DNA of 64,000 bases from Taishania sp036758285 (GCA_036758285.1 DAIOWV010000001.1:62001-126000); one strand, 5' to 3'. Positions 17,701 through 26,456 are shown, counted from the stretch's first letter. Notes: generated from the sequence alone by a model not told the origin. A program made the numbers and translations.

Positions 17701-18269
17701 GTCTTGGGGTACAGACAATTACTTATACTTATAATTCACTAAGTGGATGTGTTGGCTCAGCAACAAGTACAATCACAGTAAACCCATCTCCAAATGTAAC
17801 GATTGGATCTATTGGAGATATGTGTTTAGCTGATAGTCCTGTTTTACTAACACAAGGTAATCCCTCTGGAGGTACATTTTTTGGACCTGGTATTAACAGT
17901 AATTATTTTTCACCTTCATCAACTGGTTTAGGTACGTGGTCAATTACTTATAATTATACTGCTTCAAATGGATGTATAAATTCCGCATCTTCAACAATAG
18001 TAGTAGATGGTTGTTTGGGAATCCCAGAGCAAGATGGAGTATTTTTGAACGTATATCCAAACCCTACAAACGGAATAATATCTGTTGAAAGTTCTGAAAT
18101 AATTGATGAAGTAATTATAATGGATAATGTTGGAAGGATAGTTCAAGTATGTGTAGGGAATAATTCCAATCTATTGGAATTAAATCTTGAACACTTAGCT
18201 ACTGGAAGTTATCAAGTACAAACCAAAATTGGTGTTAATCAAACTAGTAAACAAATTATTTTGAAATAA
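14775..18269 (+). CDS. M43 (cytophagalysin-type) metalloprotease with PKD domains and T9SS sorting domain
   Basis: 1164 residues, exported to the surface or medium through T9SS. Order: signal peptide (1-22); propeptide-like segment; metzincin catalytic domain with HEVGHWLNLHH at 254-264 and Met-turn ENYMEYSYC (Met313); PKD-type domain (about 363-440); a jelly-roll/MAM-like segment (about 455-625); a second PKD-type domain (about 630-705); five tandem repeats of roughly 77 residues (about 705-1080) with a LTQGSPxGGTYSGPGV core; and a type A sorting domain (about 1085-1164, opening LNVYPNPTNG). In the zinc signature HEXXHxxGxxH the Gly is Asn (HEVGHWLN). Likely function: protein degradation for nutrition. 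Hairpin terminator downstream at 18294-18330. Confidence 0.9.
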   Translation: MKLKLLSILLVTIFFNLFETFGQVESPLINNQSEVKPCGQTDILQRLKNNNSHFYREVFNTDITVGKEQNDNIEKSTTVYTIPVVFHVLHNNGSENISEAQILSAISILNRDYRKQNSDVNNVVAQFLPLASDVYIEFALAKIAPNGNCFNGITRTVSPLTVTPPDLINNPGGLQQINAIISGNDVYNGVWPHNKYLNIYVCTDAAGFAGYTFLPSTNSASTAENMYSNGIFMMNSYVGDMGTSSIYNSRILTHEVGHWLNLHHTWGTTNDPGLLSNCGDDDGVTDTPNTIGSTSCNLSENSCGPIANVENYMEYSYCSKMFTAGQVARMRTAVQSSTAGRNNLWKTANLQDVGVLSGGNSVCTAEIDATEKGLCVNETTIFSVTTNATSYSWSFPGGTPSSSTAANPVVSYSSSGWYSVSVTITTSSGTITLQEDDFIAVANGGTTTPVALPIIEGFVGTTFPPTNWSTDFSPASETWHRNSSHGTSPTTGNSMVIDFYTNEVNGSGFILTPSFSLENYISASLSFDVSYKQYSNYSNDRLQIMVKPGCAYLNEIVYQKEGVTLETEHSPNYTVNTTPVVWRRETIDLTPYLGKKNVQIRFQGNSGEDVFFGNNIYIDNVNISGTAGTANFSVSSTTECVGETIVFTNTSTGANSWDWNFGVGATPSTATGAGPHSVTYSNSGVKSVSLSINGGGSATSQTININPQPVISLATFPSVCINGGMVILNQGSPSGGWFNGPGVLGNSFSPVIAGVGDHTITYSLTMNGCTNTTSGQLTVYDLPNVTLSTLPTMCLSDTPINLTQGSPFGGTYSGPGVIGNQFDPSIAGTGVKTITYTYSQNGCTNSATRQLTVDALPVVTLSTLPTTCVNASPVTLTQGSPLGGTYSGLGVSGNQFNPSVTGSGLQTIYYTYSVGSCSNTVSNQIMVDTPPIVTFGSIPDICSNDSPIFLNQGTPAGGTYSGPGVSGNQFDPTLAGLGVQTITYTYNSLSGCVGSATSTITVNPSPNVTIGSIGDMCLADSPVLLTQGNPSGGTFFGPGINSNYFSPSSTGLGTWSITYNYTASNGCINSASSTIVVDGCLGIPEQDGVFLNVYPNPTNGIISVESSEIIDEVIIMDNVGRIVQVCVGNNSNLLELNLEHLATGSYQVQTKIGVNQTSKQIILK

Positions 18270-18293
18270 TTCAGATATCAATTTATCAAATCT

Positions 18294-18334
18294 AAAAAGT
18301 CTGTGTTCTAATTCTGAATACAGACTTTTTATTT
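18294..18334 (+). terminator. Terminator of the M43 protease gene
   Basis: Stem of 15 positions with one mismatch (18294-18308 with 18316-18330) beginning AAAAAGTCTG, ending in a T-run. It is 24 bp after the stop. Confidence 0.85.
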
Positions 18335-18410
18335 AAAAATCCTTGAATAGAAAAAAATTTTTTATTTACTAATTAAAACATTTACATTTATCTAAAATAA
18401 TCAAATTAAA

Positions 18411-20378
18411 ATGAATAAATATATACTCTCCATTTTCTGTTTTTTAATATTAAATAGTGTATTTACTCAGGAAAACACTGCTCATTGTTCAAAAAGAAGC
18501 AACTATGCCAATCAATTGAAATATAGTCCTTATGTGGATGAAAATCAAACAATACAGCAAAAAAAATATGATGTTACTTTTTATAAGTTATCATTAAACA
18601 TGACGAATACAACTACAGATTTATCTGGAATAGTTGAAATCCATGCTAATTCAACACAAGCAATTGATTCCGCTTTATTAGAATTTTATGATGGTTTTAC
18701 GATAAATGAAATAAAAGTAAATGGTGTAAATTCAACATTTGCAAGATATGGTTCTTTGTTGTCTGTTCCACTAAACTTACCAAATAATAGTTCATTTATC
18801 ATCTCTGTAGATTATATTGGAACCCCTCCAATAGCTGGTTCAAATCCATTTGGTTCAGCTGGTGTTACCAATGCCACATCAACTTCATGGGGTAATCAAA
18901 TCACATGGACGTTATCAGAACCATTTTCAGCACGTGATTGGTTTCCATGTAAGCAAGACCTAAAAGACAAAGCCGATTCAGTACAACTTAACATTACTGT
19001 TCCAAGTACATTGATGGCTGGTGCAAATGGTATTTTGGATAGCGTTACAACTTCTGGAAGTTTCAAAACTTTTCATTGGATGCACAGACACCCAATAGCT
19101 TATTATTTAATCTCTGTGGCCGTTGGACGTTATCAAGAATATACAATTTATGCTAATCCTGCAGGTGCAACTCAACCGGTAATGATTCAAAACTATATCT
19201 ATGATCATCCTAATTTTTTAAATTATAACCAAGCAAATATCGATGAAACAGCAGATATGATGGAATTATTTGCAGATTTATTTGGCCCTTATCCTTATCA
19301 AAATGAAAAATATGGACATTGCATCGCACCACTTGGAGGAGGAATGGAACACCAGACAATGACTACTCAAGGATTTTTTGAACGCTCATTGACTGCTCAC
19401 GAATTAGCTCATCAATGGTGGGGAAATCATGTAACTTGTGGTTCTTGGGCAGATATTTGGATCAATGAAGGTTTTGCTTCTTATTCTGAATATTTAATGC
19501 TGAATGATTTATACTCATATAATGAAGCTCAACAAAATATGAACTCTGTTCATAATAATGTCATGTCTCAAGTAGGAGGTAGCACATGGGTTTCTGATAG
19601 CCTTAGTGAACAATCTATTTTTAGCGGTCGTTTAGTTTATGATAAAGGTGGAGCTATTATTCATACTTTGAGGTACATCATCAATGATGACAATCTATTT
19701 TTTAACATGTTAAAAGGATTTCAAGTTGAATTTAGTAACAAAACGGCAACAGGGCTAGAATTCAAAGAATTTGCTGAAGAATTTACAGGAATGGATTTCT
19801 CTGATTTTTTTAATCAATGGTATTTTGGTGAAGGATATCCAACATATTCTGTTGAGTACAAACAAATCAATGATGGTATTTTAGTGAAATTAAATCAAAC
19901 AACCTCAAAACCATCTGTAACACCTTTATTTACTAATCCAGTTGACTTAAGAGTAATTCGTTCTGGTGGACTTGGAGACACATTAATTCGAGTAAATGTA
20001 TCTCAAAATGAAATGTATTTCACAATTCCAGAAATTGCAAACTTTCAATCTATCAATGGGGTAGATACTAGAAATTATATCATTAATAAAGTAGATATCA
20101 TTATTCAAAACAATACACTTTCTGTTCAAAAAATAGAAGACTCAAACACTGAAATACTATTATACCCAAATCCAACTGCTGGTCATTTAAAAGTAGAATT
20201 TTCAGATAATCAAAAACGAACAATTCGAATTTTTAATGTAAAAGGAAAAATTGTTTTAGAAAAAGAAGTTCAGTCTGCAGATGTAATTGATGTATCAAAC
20301 TTAGAAAAAGGTCAATATTTAATTGAACTGACAGCCGACAATCAAACTTCAATCACTCGAAAAGTGATAAAAATGTAA
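18411..20378 (+). CDS. M1-family aminopeptidase with T9SS sorting domain
   Basis: 655 residues: signal peptide (1-19), N-terminal beta domain, gluzincin catalytic domain and a C-terminal type A sorting domain (from about 570; LLYPNPTAGHLKVEF). The zinc site is HELAHQWWGNH (330-340) with the third ligand Glu353 in NEGF, the HEXXH-x18-E arrangement of M1 enzymes. The substrate-binding GxMEN block is GGMEH (about 309-313), so the Asn is His. A secreted exopeptidase that would act on peptides made by proteases such as its upstream neighbour is a reasonable inference. The upstream terminator means it is transcribed separately; a hairpin follows its stop. Confidence 0.9.
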   Translation: MNKYILSIFCFLILNSVFTQENTAHCSKRSNYANQLKYSPYVDENQTIQQKKYDVTFYKLSLNMTNTTTDLSGIVEIHANSTQAIDSALLEFYDGFTINEIKVNGVNSTFARYGSLLSVPLNLPNNSSFIISVDYIGTPPIAGSNPFGSAGVTNATSTSWGNQITWTLSEPFSARDWFPCKQDLKDKADSVQLNITVPSTLMAGANGILDSVTTSGSFKTFHWMHRHPIAYYLISVAVGRYQEYTIYANPAGATQPVMIQNYIYDHPNFLNYNQANIDETADMMELFADLFGPYPYQNEKYGHCIAPLGGGMEHQTMTTQGFFERSLTAHELAHQWWGNHVTCGSWADIWINEGFASYSEYLMLNDLYSYNEAQQNMNSVHNNVMSQVGGSTWVSDSLSEQSIFSGRLVYDKGGAIIHTLRYIINDDNLFFNMLKGFQVEFSNKTATGLEFKEFAEEFTGMDFSDFFNQWYFGEGYPTYSVEYKQINDGILVKLNQTTSKPSVTPLFTNPVDLRVIRSGGLGDTLIRVNVSQNEMYFTIPEIANFQSINGVDTRNYIINKVDIIIQNNTLSVQKIEDSNTEILLYPNPTAGHLKVEFSDNQKRTIRIFNVKGKIVLEKEVQSADVIDVSNLEKGQYLIELTADNQTSITRKVIKM

Positions 20379-20388
20379 TGTAAATTTT

Positions 20389-20417
20389 AGTAGGGCCTTC
20401 ATTTTGAAGGTCCTACT
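20389..20417 (+). terminator. Hairpin after the M1 peptidase gene
   Basis: 13-position stem (20389-20401 with 20405-20417, AGTAGG...CCTACT, one wobble). The T-tail is weak, so termination may be partial. Confidence 0.65.
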
Positions 20418-20477
20418 TTGATAGACTTAAGATTTAACGATAAAAAAGTATTGAGTTATTCAATACACAATAGGAAA

Positions 20478-21173
20478 CTATAATTCAGTATTTTGAATAA
20501 ACTCCAACCATTCATCTACTGATTTAGATTCATCGATATTAAATTCTCCAGAACGTACCCTTCTCAATTCTATTAATGTTCCCCCAGAATTTAATTTCTT
20601 TCCAAAATCACTTGCAATGGAACGAATATAAGTTCCTTTTGAACATGAAACAGAAAATTTGATTTCTGGAAAATTTGATGTATCTATTTGAAAATCTGAA
20701 ATCGTTATTGAATTACTTTTCATTTCAACTTCTTTTCCAGCACGTGCTAAATCATACGCTCGCTTACCATCAATTTGCTTAGCAGAAAAAATCGGTGGAA
20801 CTTGCTCCTGTTGACCAATAAATGATTGTCTTACCTCTTCTAACATTTCTGGAGTAATATGATTTGTAGAATATTCTTGATCATATTCCGTTTCTAAGTC
20901 AAATGAAGGGGTTGTTTTTCCAACTAAAATGGTACCAGTGTATTCTTTCTCTCCTGGCATGATTGACTCAATCAATTTGGTGTTTTTTCTAATACATAGA
21001 ATTAACAATCCTGTAGCCAATGGGTCCAATGTACCAGCATGCCCAACTTTTATGTTTTTAACACCTAATTTTCGTTTTAGATTCCATCTGATTTTATTCA
21101 CCACATCAAATGATGTCCACCCTAAAGGTTTGTCTACTAGTATTGTGGTTGCTTGAGCAAATTCTGTTAGCAT
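20478..21173 (-). CDS. truB: tRNA pseudouridine(55) synthase
   Basis: Makes the T-loop pseudouridine (position 55) of tRNAs. Seen: DKPLGWTSFDVV at 14-25 and the catalytic block VGHAGTLDPLATG with Asp50; also KQIDGKRAYDLARAG and the C-terminal LIELRRVRSGEF. At 231 residues it lacks any long C-terminal extension, as usual in this phylum. Its ATG overlaps the uppP stop by 1 nt (TAATG), so it is translationally coupled as the last gene of the DUF3098-uppP-truB operon. Confidence 0.95.
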   Translation of the reverse strand: MLTEFAQATTILVDKPLGWTSFDVVNKIRWNLKRKLGVKNIKVGHAGTLDPLATGLLILCIRKNTKLIESIMPGEKEYTGTILVGKTTPSFDLETEYDQEYSTNHITPEMLEEVRQSFIGQQEQVPPIFSAKQIDGKRAYDLARAGKEVEMKSNSITISDFQIDTSNFPEIKFSVSCSKGTYIRSIASDFGKKLNSGGTLIELRRVRSGEFNIDESKSVDEWLEFIQNTEL

Positions 21174-21967
21174 TATACAACTTTTAAATCAATTCCTGAA
21201 AAAATTAGAATAAGAATTATTAATCCAACAACAATACGATAAATACCGAATATCTTAAATCCATTTTTAGACACAAAGCTTATAAACGATTTGATTGCCA
21301 AAAATGCAACTATAAAGGCAACAATATTACCAACAATTAGTAAGTTGATTTGTTCTCCGGTAAATGAGTTCCCATCCTTGAAAAAATCTAACATTTTTTT
21401 TGCAGTGGCTCCTAACATTGTTGGAACTGCTAGAAAAAATGAAAATTCTGCTGCTGCATTTCTAGTAAGTTTTTGAGACATCCCTCCTACTATTGTTGCT
21501 GCAGACCTTGAAACTCCAGGAATCATTGCTATACATTGAAAAAAACCAATTTTCAATGCTGTCAAATATGAAATGTTTTTTTCTTCTGTAATAGTCGGTT
21601 TATTAAACCATTTATCTACAAAGAGTAAAATAACCCCTCCAATTACTAATGAGATTGCTACCGTTGTAGGACTTTCTAAAAGAGAATCTATTTTGTCGCT
21701 AAACAATACTCCAAGAATGGCTGCAGGAATAAAAGCAACTAATAATTTTAAATAAAATTGAAAAGATTGAAAAAATCGTTTGAAATATATCACAACTACT
21801 GATAAAATCGCACCAAGTTGAATTACAATGGTAAATAGTTTTGTAAAATTATCCTCTGCAATCCCCATCAAAGAAGATCCGATAATCATATGTCCTGTTG
21901 AAGAAACAGGCAAAAACTCAGTCAAGCCTTCAATGATGGCAAGAATGATGGCTTCTAAAAAATTCAT
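21173..21967 (-). CDS. uppP: Undecaprenyl-diphosphatase (BacA type)
   Basis: Polytopic inner-membrane enzyme that dephosphorylates undecaprenyl diphosphate to recycle the lipid carrier of peptidoglycan synthesis; overexpression gives bacitracin resistance in other bacteria. Seen: EGLTEFLPVSSTGHM (about 13-27) and PGVSRSAATI (about 149-158), the two family signatures carrying the catalytic Glu and Arg, plus about eight membrane helices. 264 residues, normal. Middle gene of an operon: 12 bp after the DUF3098 gene, overlapping truB by 1 nt. Confidence 0.96.
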   Translation of the reverse strand: MNFLEAIILAIIEGLTEFLPVSSTGHMIIGSSLMGIAEDNFTKLFTIVIQLGAILSVVVIYFKRFFQSFQFYLKLLVAFIPAAILGVLFSDKIDSLLESPTTVAISLVIGGVILLFVDKWFNKPTITEEKNISYLTALKIGFFQCIAMIPGVSRSAATIVGGMSQKLTRNAAAEFSFFLAVPTMLGATAKKMLDFFKDGNSFTGEQINLLIVGNIVAFIVAFLAIKSFISFVSKNGFKIFGIYRIVVGLIILILIFSGIDLKVV

Positions 21968-21979
21968 GTGTTAATTTTC

Positions 21980-22252
21980 TTATTCTTCAGTATTTTGCTG
22001 AACTGCTTTATTTTTCTTCATAATTGCAAAAATCATCACAACATATCCTAAGATAATAAGAATAGGTGACAAAGTTAAGCGTACAGGACTGAATAGTTCT
22101 TTTTCTTTGAAGACATTAGGATCATCAGAACCACCACCAATCATTAATAAAAAACCTACAATATTGATTGCTAAACCAATCAAAAGTATTTTATAGTTTT
22201 CTTTTCGAAACCCGAAATGAAAGTTTGTATCAGTTGTGTTTTTTTTACTCAT
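21980..22252 (-). CDS. DUF3098 membrane protein
   Basis: 90 residues with two membrane helices (about 20-40 and 60-82) and the family block FHFGFRKENYKILLIGLAI. DUF3098 is a Bacteroidota family of unknown function that is usually found next to ftsX and uppP; here no ftsX precedes it within the window. First gene of the minus-strand operon. Its ATG lies 4 nt after a TAnnTTTG element, so the transcript is predicted to be leaderless. Confidence 0.82.
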   Translation of the reverse strand: MSKKNTTDTNFHFGFRKENYKILLIGLAINIVGFLLMIGGGSDDPNVFKEKELFSPVRLTLSPILIILGYVVMIFAIMKKNKAVQQNTEE

Positions 22253-22256
22253 GCTC

Positions 22257-22264
22257 CAAATTTA
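22257..22264 (-). promoter_or_regulatory. -7 promoter element of the DUF3098-uppP-truB operon
   Basis: TAAATTTG on the minus strand is an exact TAnnTTTG ending 4 nt before the ATG. A second minus-strand match (TATCTTTG, 22406-22413) lies 150 bp further up and could be an alternative promoter. Apart from these and the etfB promoter, I see nothing in the 330-bp divergent region 22253-22583. Confidence 0.5.
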
Positions 22265-22544
22265 AATGAAAGATTTGATATTTTAAATATTTTAAGAGAA
22301 ATTACCAGATTAAAACTTAATAAACTTGAGAATAATACAAAAATCTGTTTTGACAGACTAACCTTAATTTTCATAATCAGATTTAGTAGTTATTAAGAAT
22401 TTAATCAAAGATAATAAACTTTTGTCTGAAAAACTTATAAAACGCCTATAGTAGAAACAATTAATTAATAAAATGTTATGCGTTCATAATATTTTTTTTC
22501 AAAATTCACCCTTTTAAGCTATAGCATTTCTATTTAAAATTTAT

Positions 22545-22552
22545 TAGATTTG
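22545..22552 (+). promoter_or_regulatory. -7 promoter element of etfBA
   Basis: TAGATTTG matches TAnnTTTG, 31 bp before the etfB ATG. Confidence 0.55.
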
Positions 22553-22583
22553 TCTCATTAATAAGAAAATTAAACAAGAAATT

Positions 22584-23324
22584 ATGAAAATACTTGTAGG
22601 TATCTCAAAATCGCCAGATACAACTTCGAAGATTGCTTTTACAGACAATAATTCAAAGTTTGACGAAAATGGAGTTCAATATATTGTAAACCCTTATGAT
22701 GAGTGGTATGCATTGGTAAGAGCGTTAGAATTAAAAGAAACGATTGGTGGAACTGTTACAATTGTAACAGTTGGTTCAACTACTGATGAAGCAGTGATTC
22801 GTAAAGCGTTGGCAATTGGTGCAGATGAAGCTGTTAGAATTGATACCGACCCTAAAGATGCTTATAATACAGCTATGCAAATTGCTGAATATGCAAAAAC
22901 AAATGGATTTGATTTAATTTTAACTGGTAAAGAAACTATTCAATACAATGGTTCTCAAGTTGGAGGTATGATTGCTGAAGCTTTAGATATGCCATTTATT
23001 TCGTTGGCAACAAAATTAGATGTTGACGGTAGTACTTTAAAAGTTGAAAAAGAATATTTAGGTGGTATTCAAAGTTTGGAATTATCATTACCTGCAGTAC
23101 TTTCTTGTGCAAAAGGTATGGCTGAACAAAGAATTCCTAACATGAGAGGAATCATGGCTGCACGTACAAAACCATTGACAGTTGTTCCTGCTACTCAAGT
23201 TGAGGATTTAACATCGTTTACTGGTTATACAACTCCTCCAGCTAAATCTTCAGTTAAATTGATTGATCCTAACAACATGGATGAATTAGTTGCATTGTTA
23301 CACAACGAGGCAAAAGTTATCTAA
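22584..23324 (+). CDS. etfB: Electron transfer flavoprotein, beta subunit
   Basis: 246 residues, AMP-binding subunit of the ETF heterodimer that collects electrons from acyl-CoA dehydrogenases and passes them to the quinone pool. Seen: N-terminal MKILVGISKSPDTTSKIAF, the alternating nucleotide-binding fold with AIGADEAVRI and the recognition-loop region, then IPNMRGIMAARTKPL near residue 185, typical of the beta subunit. The alpha subunit follows after 30 bp. The two acyl-CoA dehydrogenases in this window (left edge and 49977-51761) are natural electron donors. Confidence 0.95.
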   Translation: MKILVGISKSPDTTSKIAFTDNNSKFDENGVQYIVNPYDEWYALVRALELKETIGGTVTIVTVGSTTDEAVIRKALAIGADEAVRIDTDPKDAYNTAMQIAEYAKTNGFDLILTGKETIQYNGSQVGGMIAEALDMPFISLATKLDVDGSTLKVEKEYLGGIQSLELSLPAVLSCAKGMAEQRIPNMRGIMAARTKPLTVVPATQVEDLTSFTGYTTPPAKSSVKLIDPNNMDELVALLHNEAKVI

Positions 23325-23354
23325 TCAATTTATTCATTTTTTAAAAATCAGACT

Positions 23355-24293
23355 ATGTCAGTTTTAGTATATATCAATAGTAATCACGGTATTGGAAAAA
23401 ATGCTTTCGAAGCCGTAACTTATGGAAAAAAATTAGGCGATGTAACAGTTGTAACAAACGGAAGCATTGATGACGCATCTCTTTCTAAATTGGGAGAATA
23501 TGGTGCATCAAAAGTTTTAGTTGACAAATCATTAACAGATGCTGATGATCAACAATTAACAAAATTGATTGCAAATGCAGCAGATCAAGCAGGAGCAAAT
23601 ACAATTGTTTTTTCTCATGATGATGTTGCAAAAAACATTGCACCTCGTCTTTCTGTAAGATTAAAAGCAGGATTGATTTCAGGAGCAATTGCTTTACCAG
23701 ATTCAGACGGAACGATCAAAGTAAATGTATTCTCAGGAAAGGCATTTGCAAGTGTAAAAGTAAATAGTGCTAAGAAAATAATTTCATTATTACCAAATTC
23801 TATACAACCAGAATCAATTGGTGGTAGTGCAGCTGTTGAATCTTTTTCTGGAAATACTGGAGAAGCAAGAATTAAAGTTTTGTCAACTAAACAACCAGAA
23901 GGAAATATTCCATTACCAGAGGCAGAACTTGTTGTATCAGCAGGTAGAGGTTTGAAAGGACCAGAAAATTGGGGAATGGTAGAAGATTTAGCAAAAGCTT
24001 TAGGTGCTGCAACAGCATGTTCACGTCCAGTTTCTGATATTGGTTGGAGACCTCATCATGAGCACGTAGGACAAACTGGTATTGCAATTCGTCCAAATTT
24101 ATACATTGCCGCAGGTATTTCTGGAGCAATTCAACATTTAGCAGGTGTAAATGGTTCAAAAGTTATCGTAGTAATTAACACTGATGCTGAAGCACCATTC
24201 TTTAAAGCTGCAGATTATGGAGTTGTTGGTGATGCTTTCGAAGTTTTACCAAAATTAACTGAGGCAATAAAAAAATTCAAAGCTTCAAATTAA
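23355..24293 (+). CDS. etfA: Electron transfer flavoprotein, alpha subunit
   Basis: 312 residues, the FAD-binding subunit of ETF. The C-terminal FAD domain shows VVSAGRGLKGPENW, ACSRPVSDIGW and LYIAAGISGAIQHLAG followed by VINTDAEAPFFKAADYGVVGD, all hallmarks of the alpha subunit. Co-transcribed with etfB; a strong terminator follows at 24326-24361. ETF:quinone oxidoreductase is not in the window. Confidence 0.96.
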   Translation: MSVLVYINSNHGIGKNAFEAVTYGKKLGDVTVVTNGSIDDASLSKLGEYGASKVLVDKSLTDADDQQLTKLIANAADQAGANTIVFSHDDVAKNIAPRLSVRLKAGLISGAIALPDSDGTIKVNVFSGKAFASVKVNSAKKIISLLPNSIQPESIGGSAAVESFSGNTGEARIKVLSTKQPEGNIPLPEAELVVSAGRGLKGPENWGMVEDLAKALGAATACSRPVSDIGWRPHHEHVGQTGIAIRPNLYIAAGISGAIQHLAGVNGSKVIVVINTDAEAPFFKAADYGVVGDAFEVLPKLTEAIKKFKASN

Positions 24294-24325
24294 TTTAAGA
24301 TTAAAATAGTAACTTTACGACAGTC

Positions 24326-24361
24326 TTAGGGAAGTATTCGATTAATACTTCCCTAATTTTT
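24326..24361 (+). terminator. Terminator of etfBA
   Basis: 13-bp perfect stem (TTAGGGAAGTATT with AATACTTCCCTAA, 24326-24338 and 24344-24356) and a T-run. Confidence 0.9.
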
Positions 24362-24382
24362 GTTTATAAATCTTACAATTGA

Positions 24383-24970
24383 ATGAAAAAGATTAAGTTG
24401 GAAATTGCAGGTCTTTCTTACAGCCAAACTCAATCTGGTGCTTATGCATTAGTATTAACAGAATCTGGAGGGAAAAGAAGACTCCCTATCATAATAGGAG
24501 GATTTGAAGCGCAGGCAATTGCAATAGAATTAGAGAAGATGGTTCCCACAAGGCCATTGACGCATGATTTATTTAAAACATTTGCATTAACATTTTCAAT
24601 TCAAGTTAGGGAAGTCGTAATTTACAACTTAGTTGAAGGTGTATTTTATTCTAAAATTGTTTGTGAACAAAACAATGAAATTTATGAAATTGATGCTCGT
24701 ACATCTGATGCAATCGCAATTGGTGTAAGATTTAACGCTCCAATATTTACTTTAGAAAACATTCTAGCAAGTGCAGGAATCTTATTAGATGAGGACATGT
24801 TGGAAACCTTCGATGAAGATACTACTGAAAATGATTCTACTTCTGACAACGTTTACCTCAATATGTCATTGGAAGATTTAGAAAAAAAATTAGTTGAAGC
24901 AATTGATAATGAAGAATATGAATTAGCTTCTACAATAAGAGATGAGATAAACAAACGTTCTTCTAACTAG
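24383..24970 (+). CDS. Bifunctional nuclease family protein (DUF151 + UVR)
   Basis: 195 residues. The DUF151/bifunctional-nuclease domain covers about 1-135 (KRRLPIIIGGFEAQAIAIEL at 33-52; RTSDAIAIGVRFNAPIF at 106-122). A short C-terminal UVR-type helical motif follows (about 155-190, LEDLEKKLVEAIDNEEYELA), as seen in UvrB/UvrC. The domain was described as a nuclease in plants and occurs widely in bacteria; a nucleic-acid role is likely but the substrate is unknown. It begins shortly after the etfA terminator and is followed by the permease gene after 13 bp, so the two are probably co-transcribed. Confidence 0.82.
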   Translation: MKKIKLEIAGLSYSQTQSGAYALVLTESGGKRRLPIIIGGFEAQAIAIELEKMVPTRPLTHDLFKTFALTFSIQVREVVIYNLVEGVFYSKIVCEQNNEIYEIDARTSDAIAIGVRFNAPIFTLENILASAGILLDEDMLETFDEDTTENDSTSDNVYLNMSLEDLEKKLVEAIDNEEYELASTIRDEINKRSSN

Positions 24971-24983
24971 AAATAAACTACTT

Positions 24984-26366
24984 ATGCAAGGTAACATTAA
25001 ACTCCGATTAATAACAATGAATTTTCTCCAATTTTTTGTTTGGGGAGCTTGGTTGATAACAATTGCTAATTATTGGTTTGAAACAAAACAATGGGATGCT
25101 ACTAAATTTGGAATTATCTTTTCCACAATGGGGTTTGCTTCTTTATTAATGCCTACTATCGCTGGTATTATTGCTGATAAATGGATTAATGCGGAACGTC
25201 TATATGGTTTTTTACATATTTCGTATGCTGCAACTTTATTCTATTTGACAAAAGTAGATGATCCAAGTACATTTTTCTGGGTAATGTTACTCGCTATGAC
25301 TTTTTACATGCCCACAATTGCACTAAACAACACTATTTCATACTCTGTACTTAAAAACAACAATGCTGATATCGTTAAAGTCTTCCCTCCAATTAGAGTT
25401 TGGGGAACGGTTGGTTTTATCGCATCAATGTGGATTACAAATTTAACTGGTGCAAAAGCGACAGAAGGTCAATTTTACATTGCTTCTTTAGCTGCCTTAT
25501 TTTTAGGGATATATAGTTTTACAATGCCTAAATGTCCACCATTAAAACACTCTGATGAAAAAAAATCAATCGTACAACTATTTGGTTTAGATGCATTTAA
25601 ACTATTTAAATCATACAAGATGGCGTTGTTTTTTATTTTTTCTATGTTTCTTGGAGCAGCCTTACAGCTTACAAACGCATATGGTGATTTATTTTTAGAT
25701 GAATTTAAGAATTTTCCCAAATATGCAAATGCTTTTGCTGTTAAGTACTCCACGATTATCATGTCAATTTCTCAAATTTCCGAAACATTATTTATTCTAG
25801 CTATCCCATTTTTCTTGAAAAGATATGGGATTAAAAAAGTTATGCTAATCAGCATGCTTGCTTGGGTATTAAGATTTGGATTACTAGCGGGAGCAAACCC
25901 AACAGATGGATTGTGGATGATTATAATGTCATGTATTGTTTATGGAATGGCATTTGATTTTTTCAATGTATCAGGTTCTTTATTTGTTGAAACAACTGTC
26001 CCTCAAAAAATCAGGGCTAGTGGTCAAGGTATTTTCATGATGATGACCAATGGAATTGGTGCCATTTTAGGAAGTTTAATATCCGGGTGGATGATTGATC
26101 GATACTTTACATTTAAATTCAATTCAGTAGCCGAATTGGCAAAGCATTTAGATACAAATGTCAATAATTCTTTTTTAGCAAGTTTTTTAGATAATCGCAA
26201 AATTGTAGTTGATGAATCTTTGAATTTATCTCATTCTGTATCAATGATAGACTGGCAAAACGTTTGGATTACATTTGCTTTATATGCATTCATTGTTATG
26301 GTTTTCTTTGCAATTTTATTTAAACATAAACACAATTCTGATGATGTAAAGCATATTCATCATTAA
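24984..26366 (+). CDS. Nucleoside permease, NupG-type MFS transporter
   Basis: 460 residues with about twelve membrane helices. The opening (MNFLQFFVWGAWLITIANYW), FPPIRVWGTVGFIASMW (about 135) and VETTVPQKIRASGQGIFMMM (about 335) match the nucleoside:H+ symporter branch of the major facilitator superfamily. It would import nucleosides across the inner membrane. The preceding gene, a putative nuclease, ends 13 bp upstream, so salvage of nucleic-acid breakdown products is a possible but unproven link. Confidence 0.85.
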   Translation: MQGNIKLRLITMNFLQFFVWGAWLITIANYWFETKQWDATKFGIIFSTMGFASLLMPTIAGIIADKWINAERLYGFLHISYAATLFYLTKVDDPSTFFWVMLLAMTFYMPTIALNNTISYSVLKNNNADIVKVFPPIRVWGTVGFIASMWITNLTGAKATEGQFYIASLAALFLGIYSFTMPKCPPLKHSDEKKSIVQLFGLDAFKLFKSYKMALFFIFSMFLGAALQLTNAYGDLFLDEFKNFPKYANAFAVKYSTIIMSISQISETLFILAIPFFLKRYGIKKVMLISMLAWVLRFGLLAGANPTDGLWMIIMSCIVYGMAFDFFNVSGSLFVETTVPQKIRASGQGIFMMMTNGIGAILGSLISGWMIDRYFTFKFNSVAELAKHLDTNVNNSFLASFLDNRKIVVDESLNLSHSVSMIDWQNVWITFALYAFIVMVFFAILFKHKHNSDDVKHIHH

Positions 26367-26448
26367 AATGAATTGTTTAATATTTTGTTAAATAACCCAT
26401 ATTATAATCTTATTTGACCCTCTATTAATAAAAAATAAAAAAATAGAG

Positions 26449-26456
26449 TAATTTTG
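26449..26456 (+). promoter_or_regulatory. -7 promoter element of the glycine-rich protein gene
   Basis: TAATTTTG matches TAnnTTTG, 41 bp before the ATG at 26498. Confidence 0.45.
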
